Source of the DNA: Halomonas campaniensis
Lineage (GTDB): Bacteria; Pseudomonadota; Gammaproteobacteria; Pseudomonadales; Halomonadaceae
DNA length: 64,000 nucleotides
Direction: 5' to 3'
Assembly: GCF_014193375.1 (NCBI RefSeq)
Contig: NZ_JACHZF010000005.1
Coordinates: 109,538-173,537 of the forward strand
Under the pieces are notes generated by a model, which did no database searches, had not been told where the DNA came from, and saw only the letters and a program-made list of their open reading frames with translations. The first letter of the stretch is position 1. Each line of letters opens with the position of its first letter. This document shows, one piece after another, positions 26,139 through 38,340 of the stretch. A program made the translations under genes and the position numbers.

Positions 26139-27107
26139 ATGACCCAACCCCTCGCCCTCGTGTTCCCCGGGCAGGGTTCCCAGCAGATGGGCATGCTGCG
26201 GGAACTGGCGGAACGCTACAGCGTGGTGCGCACCACCTTCGAGGAGGCCTCCGACGCCCTCGGCTACGACCTCTGGCAGGTGGTCCAGGAGGGACCCGAG
26301 GAGGCCCTCAACGCCACCGCCTGTACCCAGCCGGCGCTGCTCAGTGCCAGCGTGGCGATCTGGCGGGTCTGGCAGGAGCTGGAAGGCCCCCGCCCCGGCG
26401 CCATGGCCGGGCACAGCCTCGGCGAGTACAGTGCCATGGTCTGTGCCGGGGCGCTCCCCTTCGCCCAGGGCGTGCGCCTGGTGAAGCTGCGCGGCGAGGC
26501 GATGCAGGAGGCGGTGCCGGTGGGCGAGGGCGCCATGGCGGCGATCCTCGGTCTCGACGACGCCGTGGTCGAGAAGGCCTGTGCCGACGCCGCCCATGGC
26601 GAGGTGGTCTCTGCCGTGAACTACAATGCCCCCGGTCAGGTGGTGATCGCCGGCGGCAAGGCGGCGGTGGAGCGTGCCATCGCCGCCTGCCAGGAGGCGG
26701 GGGCCAAGCGTGCCATGCCGCTGCCGGTCTCGGTGCCCTCCCACTGCGCGCTGATGGAGCCGGCCGCCGAGCGACTGGCCGCCGCCATGGGCGAGCTGGA
26801 GCTGCGGGCCCCGCGCTACACCGTGATCCAGAACGTCGACGCCCAGGCCCACGCCGATGTCGAGACCCTGCGTACCCGCCTGATCGAGCAGCTCTATCGC
26901 CCGGTCCGCTGGACCGCCTGCGTCGAGGCGATGGTCGAGCGCGGTGCCGAGGTGTTCATCGAGTGTGGCCCGGGCAAGGTGCTCACCGGTCTGAACAAGC
27001 GGATCGCGCGGGGCAGCAAGGGGCTGGCGGTCAACGATCCCGACAGCCTGGATGCGGCCCTCGAGCTGGCCCGGGACGCGGCCGGCCAGTCGTCAGCCAA
27101 CGGCTGA
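26139..27107 (+). CDS. fabD: malonyl-CoA:ACP transacylase
   Basis: 322 aa from the ATG at 26139 (AGGTG 7 bases upstream; an in-frame GTG at 26130 overlaps the plsX stop). It loads malonyl groups on ACP. GQGSQ at 11-15, nucleophile Ser93 in GHSLGEYSA, His in PSHCALM near 201, and ECGPGKVLTGL near the C-terminus are all intact. Confidence 0.95.
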   Translation: MTQPLALVFPGQGSQQMGMLRELAERYSVVRTTFEEASDALGYDLWQVVQEGPEEALNATACTQPALLSASVAIWRVWQELEGPRPGAMAGHSLGEYSAMVCAGALPFAQGVRLVKLRGEAMQEAVPVGEGAMAAILGLDDAVVEKACADAAHGEVVSAVNYNAPGQVVIAGGKAAVERAIAACQEAGAKRAMPLPVSVPSHCALMEPAAERLAAAMGELELRAPRYTVIQNVDAQAHADVETLRTRLIEQLYRPVRWTACVEAMVERGAEVFIECGPGKVLTGLNKRIARGSKGLAVNDPDSLDAALELARDAAGQSSANG

Positions 27108-27138
27108 TTTCCCTCACCAGGACGAAGGCGGAACCACC

Positions 27139-27882
27139 ATGACTACCGAAACCAGAGTCGCCCTGATCACCGGTGCCAGCCGCGGCATCGGCCGGGCCAT
27201 CGCCCATGAGCTGGGGCGCCAGGGGCGCATCGTGATTGGCACGGCCACCAGCGACGCCGGTGCCGAGAGGATCGATGCCGACCTCAAGGCCCAGGGGATC
27301 GAGGGCGCCGGGCGCCGGCTCGACGTGACCGACCAGGCCAGCGTCGACGCCCTGGTCAAGGCGATCAGCGAGGAGTTCGGCGCCCCGACCATCCTGGTCA
27401 ACAACGCCGGCATCACCCGGGACAACCTGCTGATGCGCATGAAGGAAGACGAGTGGGATGCGGTGGTCGACACCAATCTCAAGTCGGTCTACCGCGTCAG
27501 CAAGGCCTGCCTGCGCGGCATGACCCGGGCGCGCTTCGGCCGTATCGTCAGCATCAGCTCGGTGGTGGCCAGCATGGGCAACCTGGGACAGACCAACTAT
27601 GCTGCCGCCAAGGCGGGGATGGAGGGCTTCACCCGGGCGCTGGCCCGCGAGGTGGCGTCCCGTGCCATCACCGTCAATGCGGTGGCGCCCGGCTTCATCG
27701 CCACCGACATGACCGAGGCCCTGCCGGAGGAGCAGCACAAGGTGCTGCTCGGCCAGATTCCCCTGGCGCGCCTCGGCCAGCCGGAGGAGATCGCCGCGGC
27801 GGTGGGCTTCCTCACCGGCGAGACCGCCGGCTACATCACCGGCGAGATCCTGCACGTCAATGGCGGCATGAACATGCGTTGA
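27139..27882 (+). CDS. fabG: 3-oxoacyl-ACP reductase
   Basis: 247 aa NADPH-dependent short-chain dehydrogenase that reduces 3-oxoacyl-ACP. Cofactor motif TGASRGIG (11-18), [14 protein letters not shown], catalytic Ser141, Tyr154 and Lys158 (NYAAAKAG), [11 protein letters not shown], and the C-terminal [15 protein letters not shown]. Family length. Confidence 0.95.
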   Translation: MTTETRVALITGASRGIGRAIAHELGRQGRIVIGTATSDAGAERIDADLKAQGIEGAGRRLDVTDQASVDALVKAISEEFGAPTILVNNAGITRDNLLMRMKEDEWDAVVDTNLKSVYRVSKACLRGMTRARFGRIVSISSVVASMGNLGQTNYAAAKAGMEGFTRALAREVASRAITVNAVAPGFIATDMTEALPEEQHKVLLGQIPLARLGQPEEIAAAVGFLTGETAGYITGEILHVNGGMNMR

Positions 27883-27901
27883 GACCCGCCGGGTCCGGCG
27901 G

Positions 27902-27928
27902 TTGCGCCGGCCCCGGGGCGTCTATAAA
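27902..27928 (+). promoter_or_regulatory. candidate acpP promoter
   Basis: TATAAA at 27923-27928, about 88 bases before the acpP ATG. The best -35 (TTGCGC, 27902-27907) is 15 bases away, so the match is only moderate. Extra transcription of acpP over its neighbours is usual. Confidence 0.4.
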
Positions 27929-28015
27929 CTACCCCGCAGCTTCCGGCTTGCGGATCTGGAACTTAAAACGGCTGGACATCTGAACGGCCAACGTGAACGA
28001 CTGGAGTACGTCATA

Positions 28016-28249
28016 ATGAGCACCATCGAAGAGCGCGTTAAGAAGGTTGTGGCCGAGCGTCTGAACGTCAAGGAAGAAGATATTCAGAACTCCTCTTCCT
28101 TCACCGAGGACCTCGGCGCTGATTCCCTGGATACCGTCGAGCTGGTCATGGCGCTCGAGGAAGAGTTCGACACCGAGATTCCCGACGAGGAAGCCGAGAA
28201 GATCACCACCGTTCAGGAAGCCATCGACTACGTCAACGCCCACCAGTAA
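28016..28249 (+). CDS. acpP: acyl carrier protein
   Basis: 77 aa acidic four-helix protein. The phosphopantetheine site is Ser37 in [16 protein letters not shown]. Start at 28016 with GGAG 9 bases upstream. It sits in a 570-base interval between fabG and fabF with its own likely promoter and a clear terminator, consistent with high independent expression. A CCACCAG/CTGGTGG hairpin brackets the stop codon (28240-28257). Confidence 0.97.
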   Translation: MSTIEERVKKVVAERLNVKEEDIQNSSSFTEDLGADSLDTVELVMALEEEFDTEIPDEEAEKITTVQEAIDYVNAHQ

Positions 28250-28302
28250 GCTGGTGGCGGTCGATACCGCTTGCTGACGCTCGGGGCTCGTCCCCGGAAA
28301 AG

Positions 28303-28326
28303 AGCCGCCCTGTGAGGCGGCTTTTT
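28303..28326 (+). terminator. Rho-independent terminator after acpP
   Basis: Seven-base stem AGCCGCC/GGCGGCT (28303-28309, 28316-28322), 6-base loop, followed by TTTT. Upstream A-run pairs with the T-run, so it can act both ways. Confidence 0.85.
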
Positions 28327-28384
28327 CGTCGGCAGGCCGGTCGGCCATGGGCTTGTCAGGGCGGCACGCGACGGGGAGACTCGT

Positions 28385-28390
28385 TATAAT
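28385..28390 (+). promoter_or_regulatory. -10 element for fabF
   Basis: Perfect TATAAT 64 bases before the fabF ATG and downstream of the acpP terminator. No convincing -35 lies 16-18 bases upstream, so an activator may be needed. Confidence 0.5.
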
Positions 28391-28453
28391 GCGCGCACAC
28401 GACGGCTCCCTCGGGTCGGAGTCGTGTCATTGAGGATGTCTGGAGGAAAGCTG

Positions 28454-29692
<1,239 letters not shown>

Positions 29693-29715
29693 GCCATGAG
29701 GCGGGAGGGCGCGAG

Positions 29716-30537
29716 GTGAGGGGGGCTGCCGCCGGGGAGGGCTGGCCCCTCGACGACCGCGGTGCGGCCTATGGCGATGGCCTGTTCGAGACCGTGCTGG
29801 TGCGCGACGGCCGGCCGCGGCTGTGGGACGAGCACCTGGCGCGCCTGGCCCGCGGCTGCCATGTGCTGGGCCTGCCGCTGCCCGCGGAGCACCGGCTCGC
29901 CGCGCCCCTGGCCGAGGCGCCGTCGGGCCTTGCGGTGCTCAAGCTGATGCTGACCCGCGGCAGCGGCGGGCGCGGCTATCGTGCCCCGGCGACCCCGGCG
30001 CCGCGGCTGCGTTGGCAGCTGGCCCCCTTCACCCCCGACGTGGCGCGCTGGCAGGAAGGGGTCAGGGTGCGCCACTGCGCCCTGCGCCTGGGGATCCAGC
30101 CGCGGCTGGCCGGCCTCAAGCACCTCAACCGGCTGGAGAATGTCCTGGCGCGCGCGGAGTGGGACGACGACGAGGTGGCCGAGGGGCTGCTCTGCGACAG
30201 CGACGGCCGCCTGGTGGAGGCCACCGCCATGAACCTCTTCTGGCGACGGGCGGGTGCCCTGGAGACGCCGCGGATGGACCGCTGCGGCGTGGCCGGCACC
30301 CTGCGGGAGGCGCTCATCGAACGCCTGGAGGTCCGCGAGGTCGATATCCTGCCCGAGGCGCTCGAGGCGGCCGAGGCGGTCTGGCTCGGCAACTCCGTGC
30401 AGGGCGTCTGGCCGGTGACCCGCCTCGATGACGCGGCCGGCAGGCCGCTCCTCCGCTGGCGGCTGTCCGCCAGCCACCGCGCCTTCCAGGCCGAGGCCCA
30501 TCGCCTGCTGGGCTACCCCCTTCCCGACCTGAACTGA
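29716..30537 (+). CDS. pabC: aminodeoxychorismate lyase
   Basis: Fold-type IV PLP enzyme that splits 4-amino-4-deoxychorismate to p-aminobenzoate and pyruvate for folate. The GTG at 29716 has GGAGGG 6 bases upstream and gives 273 aa, matching the family; a GTG at 29689 overlapping fabF would add nine residues. DRGAAYGDGLFET, Lys135 (GLKHLNRLENV) that binds PLP, and LVEATAMNLF are present. Between fabF and mltG, as in E. coli. Confidence 0.92.
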   Translation: MRGAAAGEGWPLDDRGAAYGDGLFETVLVRDGRPRLWDEHLARLARGCHVLGLPLPAEHRLAAPLAEAPSGLAVLKLMLTRGSGGRGYRAPATPAPRLRWQLAPFTPDVARWQEGVRVRHCALRLGIQPRLAGLKHLNRLENVLARAEWDDDEVAEGLLCDSDGRLVEATAMNLFWRRAGALETPRMDRCGVAGTLREALIERLEVREVDILPEALEAAEAVWLGNSVQGVWPVTRLDDAAGRPLLRWRLSASHRAFQAEAHRLLGYPLPDLN

Positions 30538-30558
30538 GATGAGACGACGAGGACACCG

Positions 30559-33237
<2,679 letters not shown>

Positions 33238-33253
33238 GCGAGGAGATATCCCC

Positions 33254-33589
33254 ATGGCTGCCCAGAAGGCGCTGTCGCTGAACATCCAGGACGTCCAGAC
33301 CCTGCTCTCGGCCTACATGCCATCGCTCGAGCGAGGCGGCATCTTCGTGCCGACCCGCGAGCGCTACGAGCTGGGCCAGGAGATCTACCTGCTGCTGACC
33401 CTGCCCGGCGAGAGCGACCGGGTACCGGTCACCGGGCAGGTGGTATGGGTCTCTCCCGAGGGCGTCAGCGGCCGGCGGATGCCCGGCGTCGGCATCCATT
33501 TCAGCGCCGGTGACCAGGCGGTGCGGGATCGCATCGAGAACCTGCTGGCCGGCCACCTGGACAAGGGGGCGCCGACCTATACGCTCTAG
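33254..33589 (+). CDS. pilZ: PilZ-domain protein (type IV pilus PilZ ortholog)
   Basis: 111 aa. YMPSLERGGIFVPTRERYELG and VPVTGQVVWVSP match the non-canonical PilZ encoded between holB and tatD in Pseudomonas and Xanthomonas. It lacks the RxxxR cyclic-di-GMP motif and works through PilB/FimX protein contacts in pilus assembly. Ends directly at a heptamer repeat array. Confidence 0.9.
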   Translation: MAAQKALSLNIQDVQTLLSAYMPSLERGGIFVPTRERYELGQEIYLLLTLPGESDRVPVTGQVVWVSPEGVSGRRMPGVGIHFSAGDQAVRDRIENLLAGHLDKGAPTYTL

Positions 33590-33660
33590 GAGCGCCGAGC
33601 GCCGAGCGCCGAGCGCCGAGCGCCGAGCGCCGAGCGCCGAGCGCCGAGCGCCGAGCGCCG
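33590..33660. repeat. ten perfect tandem heptamers GAGCGCC
   Basis: 71 bases made of ten uninterrupted copies of the 7-base unit GAGCGCC plus one base, starting the base after the pilZ stop codon and ending 59 bases before the tatD ATG. Seven is not a multiple of three; all three frames read through without stops on either strand. Confidence 0.98.
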
Positions 33661-33719
33661 ATTGACGCCATTCGCCGCCATCGAGCGGTAACTTTCTTCT
33701 GTCCCTGGTATTTTTCTGC

Positions 33720-34565
33720 ATGTTTGTCGACTCCCACTGCCATCTCGACCGTCTCGATCCCCGTACCCACGGTGGTGACCTCGCCGCGACCCTGGATGCC
33801 GCTCGAGCGCGAGGCGTCCGCCAGTTCCTGGCCATCGGCGTCACCCTGGAGGAGGTGCCCGGCATCGCCGCCATCGCCCGCGAGCACGACGACGTGGTGA
33901 TCTCTGCCGGCGTGCACCCGCTGCACCGGGTGGCCGAGGAGCCGACGGTCGAGGCGATCAGGGAGACCGCCGAGCGCTTCGGCGCCGTGGCCATCGGCGA
34001 GTGCGGCCTGGACTACCACTACCTGGAGAAGGCCCCCGAGTCGGTGCCCTCCCGGGAGGTGCAGCGCGAGCGCTTTCGCCGTCAGCTGATCGCGGCGACC
34101 GAGCTCGAGCTGCCGGTGATCATCCACACCCGCGAGGCCCGCGAGGAGACCCTCGCGCTGATCCGCGAGCACACCGACCCGGCCATCGGCGGCGTGCTGC
34201 ACTGCTTCACCGAGGACCTGGAGATGGCCCGCGAGGCGGTCCGCCACGGCTTCTTCATCTCGCTCTCCGGCATCGTCACCTTCCGCAATGCCGAGGCGCT
34301 GCGCGAGGTGGCCCGCCGGGTGCCGCTGGATCGCCTGCTGATCGAGACCGACAGCCCCTACCTGGCACCGGTGCCCCATCGTGGCAAGCCCAACGAACCC
34401 GCCTGGGTGGTGGAGGTGGCCGAGTGCATCGCCACCGAGCGCGGCATCAGCGTGGAGGAGGTCGCCATGCAGACCACCGCCAACTTCTACCGGCTGTTCC
34501 GGGCCGCGGTGCCCGAGGCGCCGGCCGGGGTGCGCGAGTCCCTGCGCGACGCCGGGCTGGTCTAA
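33720..34565 (+). CDS. tatD: TatD-family deoxyribonuclease
   Basis: 281 aa metal-dependent hydrolase. Metal ligands: DSHCHLD at the N-terminus, the GECGLDYHY glutamate, HTREARE, HCFTED and ETDSPYLAP. YcfH-type, as expected after holB/pilZ. The ATG at 33720 has no clear ribosome-binding site (preceded by a T-rich stretch), and a variable heptamer array lies just upstream, so translation may be weak or length-sensitive. Confidence 0.92.
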   Translation: MFVDSHCHLDRLDPRTHGGDLAATLDAARARGVRQFLAIGVTLEEVPGIAAIAREHDDVVISAGVHPLHRVAEEPTVEAIRETAERFGAVAIGECGLDYHYLEKAPESVPSREVQRERFRRQLIAATELELPVIIHTREAREETLALIREHTDPAIGGVLHCFTEDLEMAREAVRHGFFISLSGIVTFRNAEALREVARRVPLDRLLIETDSPYLAPVPHRGKPNEPAWVVEVAECIATERGISVEEVAMQTTANFYRLFRAAVPEAPAGVRESLRDAGLV

Positions 34566-34611
34566 GCTTCCCTCATCACCCTGTCTTCCGCGGCCCGGAG
34601 GAGGGCGCACC

Positions 34612-35181
34612 ATGCATCTCGACCCGCTGCTGTCCCAGATCGACCCCGAGGGCGAGATCCCGCCCGTGGACCGCTGGCACCCCGATCGCCAGGGACGCAT
34701 GGACCTGGTGATCGCCGCCGATGGCCGCTGGATCCACGAGGGCGTCGCCATCGCCCGGCCGCGCCTGGTGCGGCTGCTCTCCACCATCCTGCGCCGCGAG
34801 GCCGACGGCGGCTATGCCCTGGTGACGCCCGCCGAGCTGCAGCGCATCCGCGTCGAGGATCGCCCCTTCCTGATCGTCGACGCCGAGCGCGACGACAGCG
34901 GCCGCTGGTGGCTGACCACCAACGTCGGCGACCGGCTGGTGCTGGACGAGGCCCGTCGGCTGACGCCGAGCGAGACCCCGGCCGGCGAGACGGTCCCCGA
35001 GGTGCCGGTGCGCTTCGGGCTCTCCGCGCGGCTGGGGCGCAACGTCTACTACCGCCTGGTGGAAGCGGCCGAGAGCCTAGCGCTGCCCGACGGCGGCGAG
35101 GAGCTGGGCCTCGTGAGCGATGGCGCCTGGCAGCCCCTCGGCCGGCTGGCGGCCGGGGGCGCGGACGGCGAGGCCCCGTGA
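34612..35181 (+). CDS. DUF1285 protein
   Basis: 189 aa, with GGAGGAG 8 bases before the ATG at 34612. It matches the DUF1285 pattern: PPVDRWHPDRQGRMDLVIAADGRWIHEG, LVRLLSTILRRE, YALVTPAELQRIRVEDRPFLI. The two tandem beta-rich halves are thought to bind small molecules; no function is established. Soluble. It overlaps the helicase start by GTGA (35178-35181). Confidence 0.85.
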   Translation: MHLDPLLSQIDPEGEIPPVDRWHPDRQGRMDLVIAADGRWIHEGVAIARPRLVRLLSTILRREADGGYALVTPAELQRIRVEDRPFLIVDAERDDSGRWWLTTNVGDRLVLDEARRLTPSETPAGETVPEVPVRFGLSARLGRNVYYRLVEAAESLALPDGGEELGLVSDGAWQPLGRLAAGGADGEAP

Positions 35182-37379
35182 GGCTTACCGAGGAACAGCG
35201 GGCCGTCGTCGCGCACGGTGCCGGCCACGCCCGGGTCGCCGCCGTGGCCGGCTCGGGGAAGACCACCACCATGGTGGCGCGGGTGCTCACCCTGCTCGAG
35301 CAGGGCGTGACGCCGTCGCGCCTGCTGGTGCTGATGTTCAACCGCTCGGCCCGCGAGGACTTCCAGGCGCGTCTGGCGGCCATGGCCCCGCCCGGCCAGC
35401 CGCTGCCCGACGTGCGCACCTTCCACTCCCTGGGCCACCGGCTGACCGCCACCCTGACCCGCTGGGGGGCGCTGGCCCCCCGTGAGCTGCTGACTGCCGA
35501 CTGGCAGCTGGAGAGGCTGCTGCGCCAGGCCACCCAGCGGGCCCTGGCGGAGGTGGCCGAGCCGCGCGAGTCGGCGCTGGACGCCGAGCGCCTCGAGGCC
35601 CTGGCCCACTTCTGTGCGCTGGTGAAGGCCGAGATGGTGCCGCCGGCGACGCTCTTCGAGCGCCTCGACTTCGGCGAGGAGACCGACCACTTCGTGGCCG
35701 CCTTCGACCACGCCGAGGCGCTGCTCGCCGAGCATGGCCTGATGAGCTATTCGGACCTGCTCTATCGCCCGCTGCGGGCCCTGGAGGCCGACGCCGGCCT
35801 GCGCGCCCGGGTCCAGGGGTTTCTCGACCACGTGATCATCGACGAGTACCAGGACATCAACGTCGCCCAGCAGCGCCTGCTGGCGCTGCTGGCGGGCCGG
35901 GATGCCGCGGTGATGGCGGTCGGCGATGCCAACCAGTGCATCTACGAGTGGCGCGGCGCCCACCCCGACACCATGCTCGAGCGCTTCACCGCCACCTTCG
36001 GCGAGGCGGTCGACTACCCGCTCTCCACCACCTTCCGGCATGGCCATGCCCTGGCGCTGTCGGCGAACCATGCCATCGCCGCCAACCGCCGCCGCCCCGA
36101 CCAGCTCTGCGTGGCCGCTCCCGGCAATCCCGACACCTCACTGGGCCTGGACCAGGGCAGCCGCGGCCTGCTGCAGGCGCTGGCCGCCTGGCAGCACGAG
36201 GGGCGCCGGCTCGACGAGGCCTGCGTGCTGGTGCGCAGCTGGGCGCTCTCCGTGCCGCTGCAGCTGGCGCTGCTGCGCGAGGGCATCCCGTTCCGGCTGG
36301 CCCGGGAGGATCGCTTCGTCTTCCGCCTGCCGCTGGTCCAGGCGCTGGCCGGCTACCTGATGCTGGCGCGGACCCCGGCCCTGCTCGCCGACCCCGCCCA
36401 CCTGGCCCTGCTGCTGGGCCAGCCGACCCCCTTCGTGGCCCGCGAGCGCCTGGTGGCCCTGGCCACGCGCCTGGCCGAGACCCAGCGCTGGCCCGAGCGC
36501 CACGACCCGCTGCTCGAGGGGCTCAGGCCCCACCAGAAGCGCACCCTGAAGCGGCGCTGGGCGCTGCTCTGCGAGCTGCCGCGTCTCGCCGCCTGGCCGC
36601 CGGCGCGGCTGCTCGCCCACGTGGTAGAGGCGGTGGAGGCCGAGAAGGTGCTCAAGCGCGCCGCGGCGCGCCGCGACAAGGGGGAGGAGGACGTGCGCCT
36701 GCTCGACGTTCTGCTCGAGCAGGCCGCGGAACTCGGCAACGATCCGGACGCCTTCATCGAGCTGCTGCGCCGCCCGGTGGAGAACCGCGAGGACGGGGTG
36801 CTGATCACCACCGTCCATGGCGCCAAGGGACTGGAGTGGCCGCTGGTGGTGCTGGCGGGCGCCAACGAGGAGGACTTTCCCCACTACAGCCGCGACAACC
36901 CCCTGTCGCCGCAGCGCCTCGAGGAGGAGCGACGGCTCTTCTACGTGGCCATCACCCGGGCCCGCGAGCGGCTGCTGCTGCTCCACGACGGCGGTGATCA
37001 TCGCCCCAGCCGGTTCATCGCCGAGAGCGCCTGGCAGGACGCCGAACGCGTCCGCCGACGCCTCGCGGCCGGCGCGACAGAGGACGGCCCCCTGGCCGTG
37101 GCCTGTCCCGACCTGGTGGGGCGCTATCTCGAGGCCCTGGGCGAGAGCCTGCCGCTGGCGGCCCTCTCCCGGGACGAGGTCGCCGAGCCCACCGCGCCCT
37201 ATGCCGGCTTCAGTGTCGGCCAGTGGCTGCGCCATGCCGTGTTCGGCGAGGGCGAGATCCACCTGGTGGAGGGCGACCCGGCCAACCCGGTGATCGAGGT
37301 CCGCTTCCGGCATGCCGGCCGGCGGCGGCTGATCGCGCGGCGCGCCCCCATCGAACTGATCGCAGGAGAACCCGCATGA
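35178..37379 (+). CDS. UvrD/Rep-family superfamily 1 helicase
   Basis: 733 aa from the GTG at 35178. Motif I AGSGKTT (24-30), Ia LVLMFNRSAREDF, Walker B IIDEYQDIN, motif III GDANQCIYEWRGA, IV LSTTFRHG, V TTVHGAKGLEWPLVVLAG, VI EERRLFYVAITRARERL. It is an ATP-dependent 3'-5' DNA helicase. The C-terminal ~40 residues (FSVGQWLRHAVFGEGEIHLVEGD) are the short DNA-contact domain found in UvrD/PcrA tails. A repair or replication-restart role is likely but not specific. Overlaps its neighbours on both sides. Confidence 0.9.
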   Translation: MRLTEEQRAVVAHGAGHARVAAVAGSGKTTTMVARVLTLLEQGVTPSRLLVLMFNRSAREDFQARLAAMAPPGQPLPDVRTFHSLGHRLTATLTRWGALAPRELLTADWQLERLLRQATQRALAEVAEPRESALDAERLEALAHFCALVKAEMVPPATLFERLDFGEETDHFVAAFDHAEALLAEHGLMSYSDLLYRPLRALEADAGLRARVQGFLDHVIIDEYQDINVAQQRLLALLAGRDAAVMAVGDANQCIYEWRGAHPDTMLERFTATFGEAVDYPLSTTFRHGHALALSANHAIAANRRRPDQLCVAAPGNPDTSLGLDQGSRGLLQALAAWQHEGRRLDEACVLVRSWALSVPLQLALLREGIPFRLAREDRFVFRLPLVQALAGYLMLARTPALLADPAHLALLLGQPTPFVARERLVALATRLAETQRWPERHDPLLEGLRPHQKRTLKRRWALLCELPRLAAWPPARLLAHVVEAVEAEKVLKRAAARRDKGEEDVRLLDVLLEQAAELGNDPDAFIELLRRPVENREDGVLITTVHGAKGLEWPLVVLAGANEEDFPHYSRDNPLSPQRLEEERRLFYVAITRARERLLLLHDGGDHRPSRFIAESAWQDAERVRRRLAAGATEDGPLAVACPDLVGRYLEALGESLPLAALSRDEVAEPTAPYAGFSVGQWLRHAVFGEGEIHLVEGDPANPVIEVRFRHAGRRRLIARRAPIELIAGEPA

Positions 37380-38200
37380 GCACGCCCCTGATCACCTCCA
37401 CCGAACTGGCCGATGCCCTGGAGGGCGCGCGGCCCCCCCGTCTGCTCGACTGCCGCGCGCGCCTCGGTGACCCGGATGCCGGCCACGGCCTCTGGTGGGC
37501 GGCCCACCTGCCGGGCAGCGTCCATCTGGACCTGGATCGCGACCTGGCGGCGCCGCCGGGGCAGGGCGGTCGCCATCCGCTGCCGTCGACCGCGGCCTTT
37601 ACCGCCACCCTGCAGCGGCTCGGCATCACCCCCGAGCTGCCGGTGGTGGTCTACGACGACATGGGGGGACAGCTGGCGGCGGCGCGTGCCTGGTGGATGA
37701 TCGCCTGCTGGGCCGGGCACCCCGACGTCAGGCTGCTCGATGGCGGCCTCAAGGCCTGGCTCGGCGCGGGGGGAGAGCTGGCCGAGGGGGACCGCTCCCC
37801 GCTGCGGCCCAGCGACTGGACGCCGGTCTACGATGACACGCGGCGGGTGGACGCCGACCAGGTCTTCTCGGGGCGCGCCCTCAAGGTGGACGCCCGCTCC
37901 CGTGAGCGCTTCCGCGGCGAGGCGGAGCCCATCGATCCGGTGGCGGGGCATATCCCCGGGGCGGTCTGCCGGCCCTCGGCGGACAACCTGACGGCGGAGG
38001 GACGCTTCAAGTCGCCGTCACGGCTCGCCGCGGAGCTGCCCGAGGCCGAGGAGGCCGTGGCCTACTGTGGCTCCGGCGTCACCGCCTGCCATACCATCCT
38101 GGCCTACGCCGTGGCCGGCCGCTCCCTGCCGCGGCTCTACCCCGGCTCCTGGAGCGAGTGGATCCGCGATCCCGCGCGGCCGGTGGCCACCGGCGACTGA
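37376..38200 (+). CDS. sseA: thiosulfate/3-mercaptopyruvate sulfurtransferase
   Basis: 274 aa with two rhodanese domains. The catalytic loop is Cys231-GSGVT, the form typical of 3-mercaptopyruvate sulfurtransferases. DCRARL and HLPGSVHLDLDRDL lie in the inactive N-terminal domain, DARSRERFRGEAEPIDPVAGHIPGA in the active one. ATGA overlap with the helicase gene; AGGAG 7 bases upstream. Any link to the helicase is positional only. Confidence 0.92.
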   Translation: MSTPLITSTELADALEGARPPRLLDCRARLGDPDAGHGLWWAAHLPGSVHLDLDRDLAAPPGQGGRHPLPSTAAFTATLQRLGITPELPVVVYDDMGGQLAAARAWWMIACWAGHPDVRLLDGGLKAWLGAGGELAEGDRSPLRPSDWTPVYDDTRRVDADQVFSGRALKVDARSRERFRGEAEPIDPVAGHIPGAVCRPSADNLTAEGRFKSPSRLAAELPEAEEAVAYCGSGVTACHTILAYAVAGRSLPRLYPGSWSEWIRDPARPVATGD

Positions 38201-38283
38201 CGCCGGGCTGTGCCCGGAGCTGCCAGCCACAAGGATCAAGCCGCAAGCCGCAAGCCACCCCCCGCTGCCTTCGGACAAGGAAA

Positions 38284-38313
38284 AAGGGGCAGGCCTTTGG
38301 TGGCCTGCCCCTT
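38284..38313. terminator. bidirectional terminator sseA / ETF-QO
   Basis: Perfect 12-base stem (38284-38295 with 38302-38313), 6-base loop. On the minus strand it runs into a T5 tract, a good terminator for the ETF-QO gene. A short CAAGCCG-type repeat lies just before it (38238-38258). Confidence 0.85.
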
Positions 38314-38340
38314 GAGCACCTCATCCTGTCTTCTTGCAGC

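Noticed and set aside
33590..33660. Heptamer array as a CRISPR
   Set aside because: Units are 7 bases with no spacers; no cas genes are nearby.
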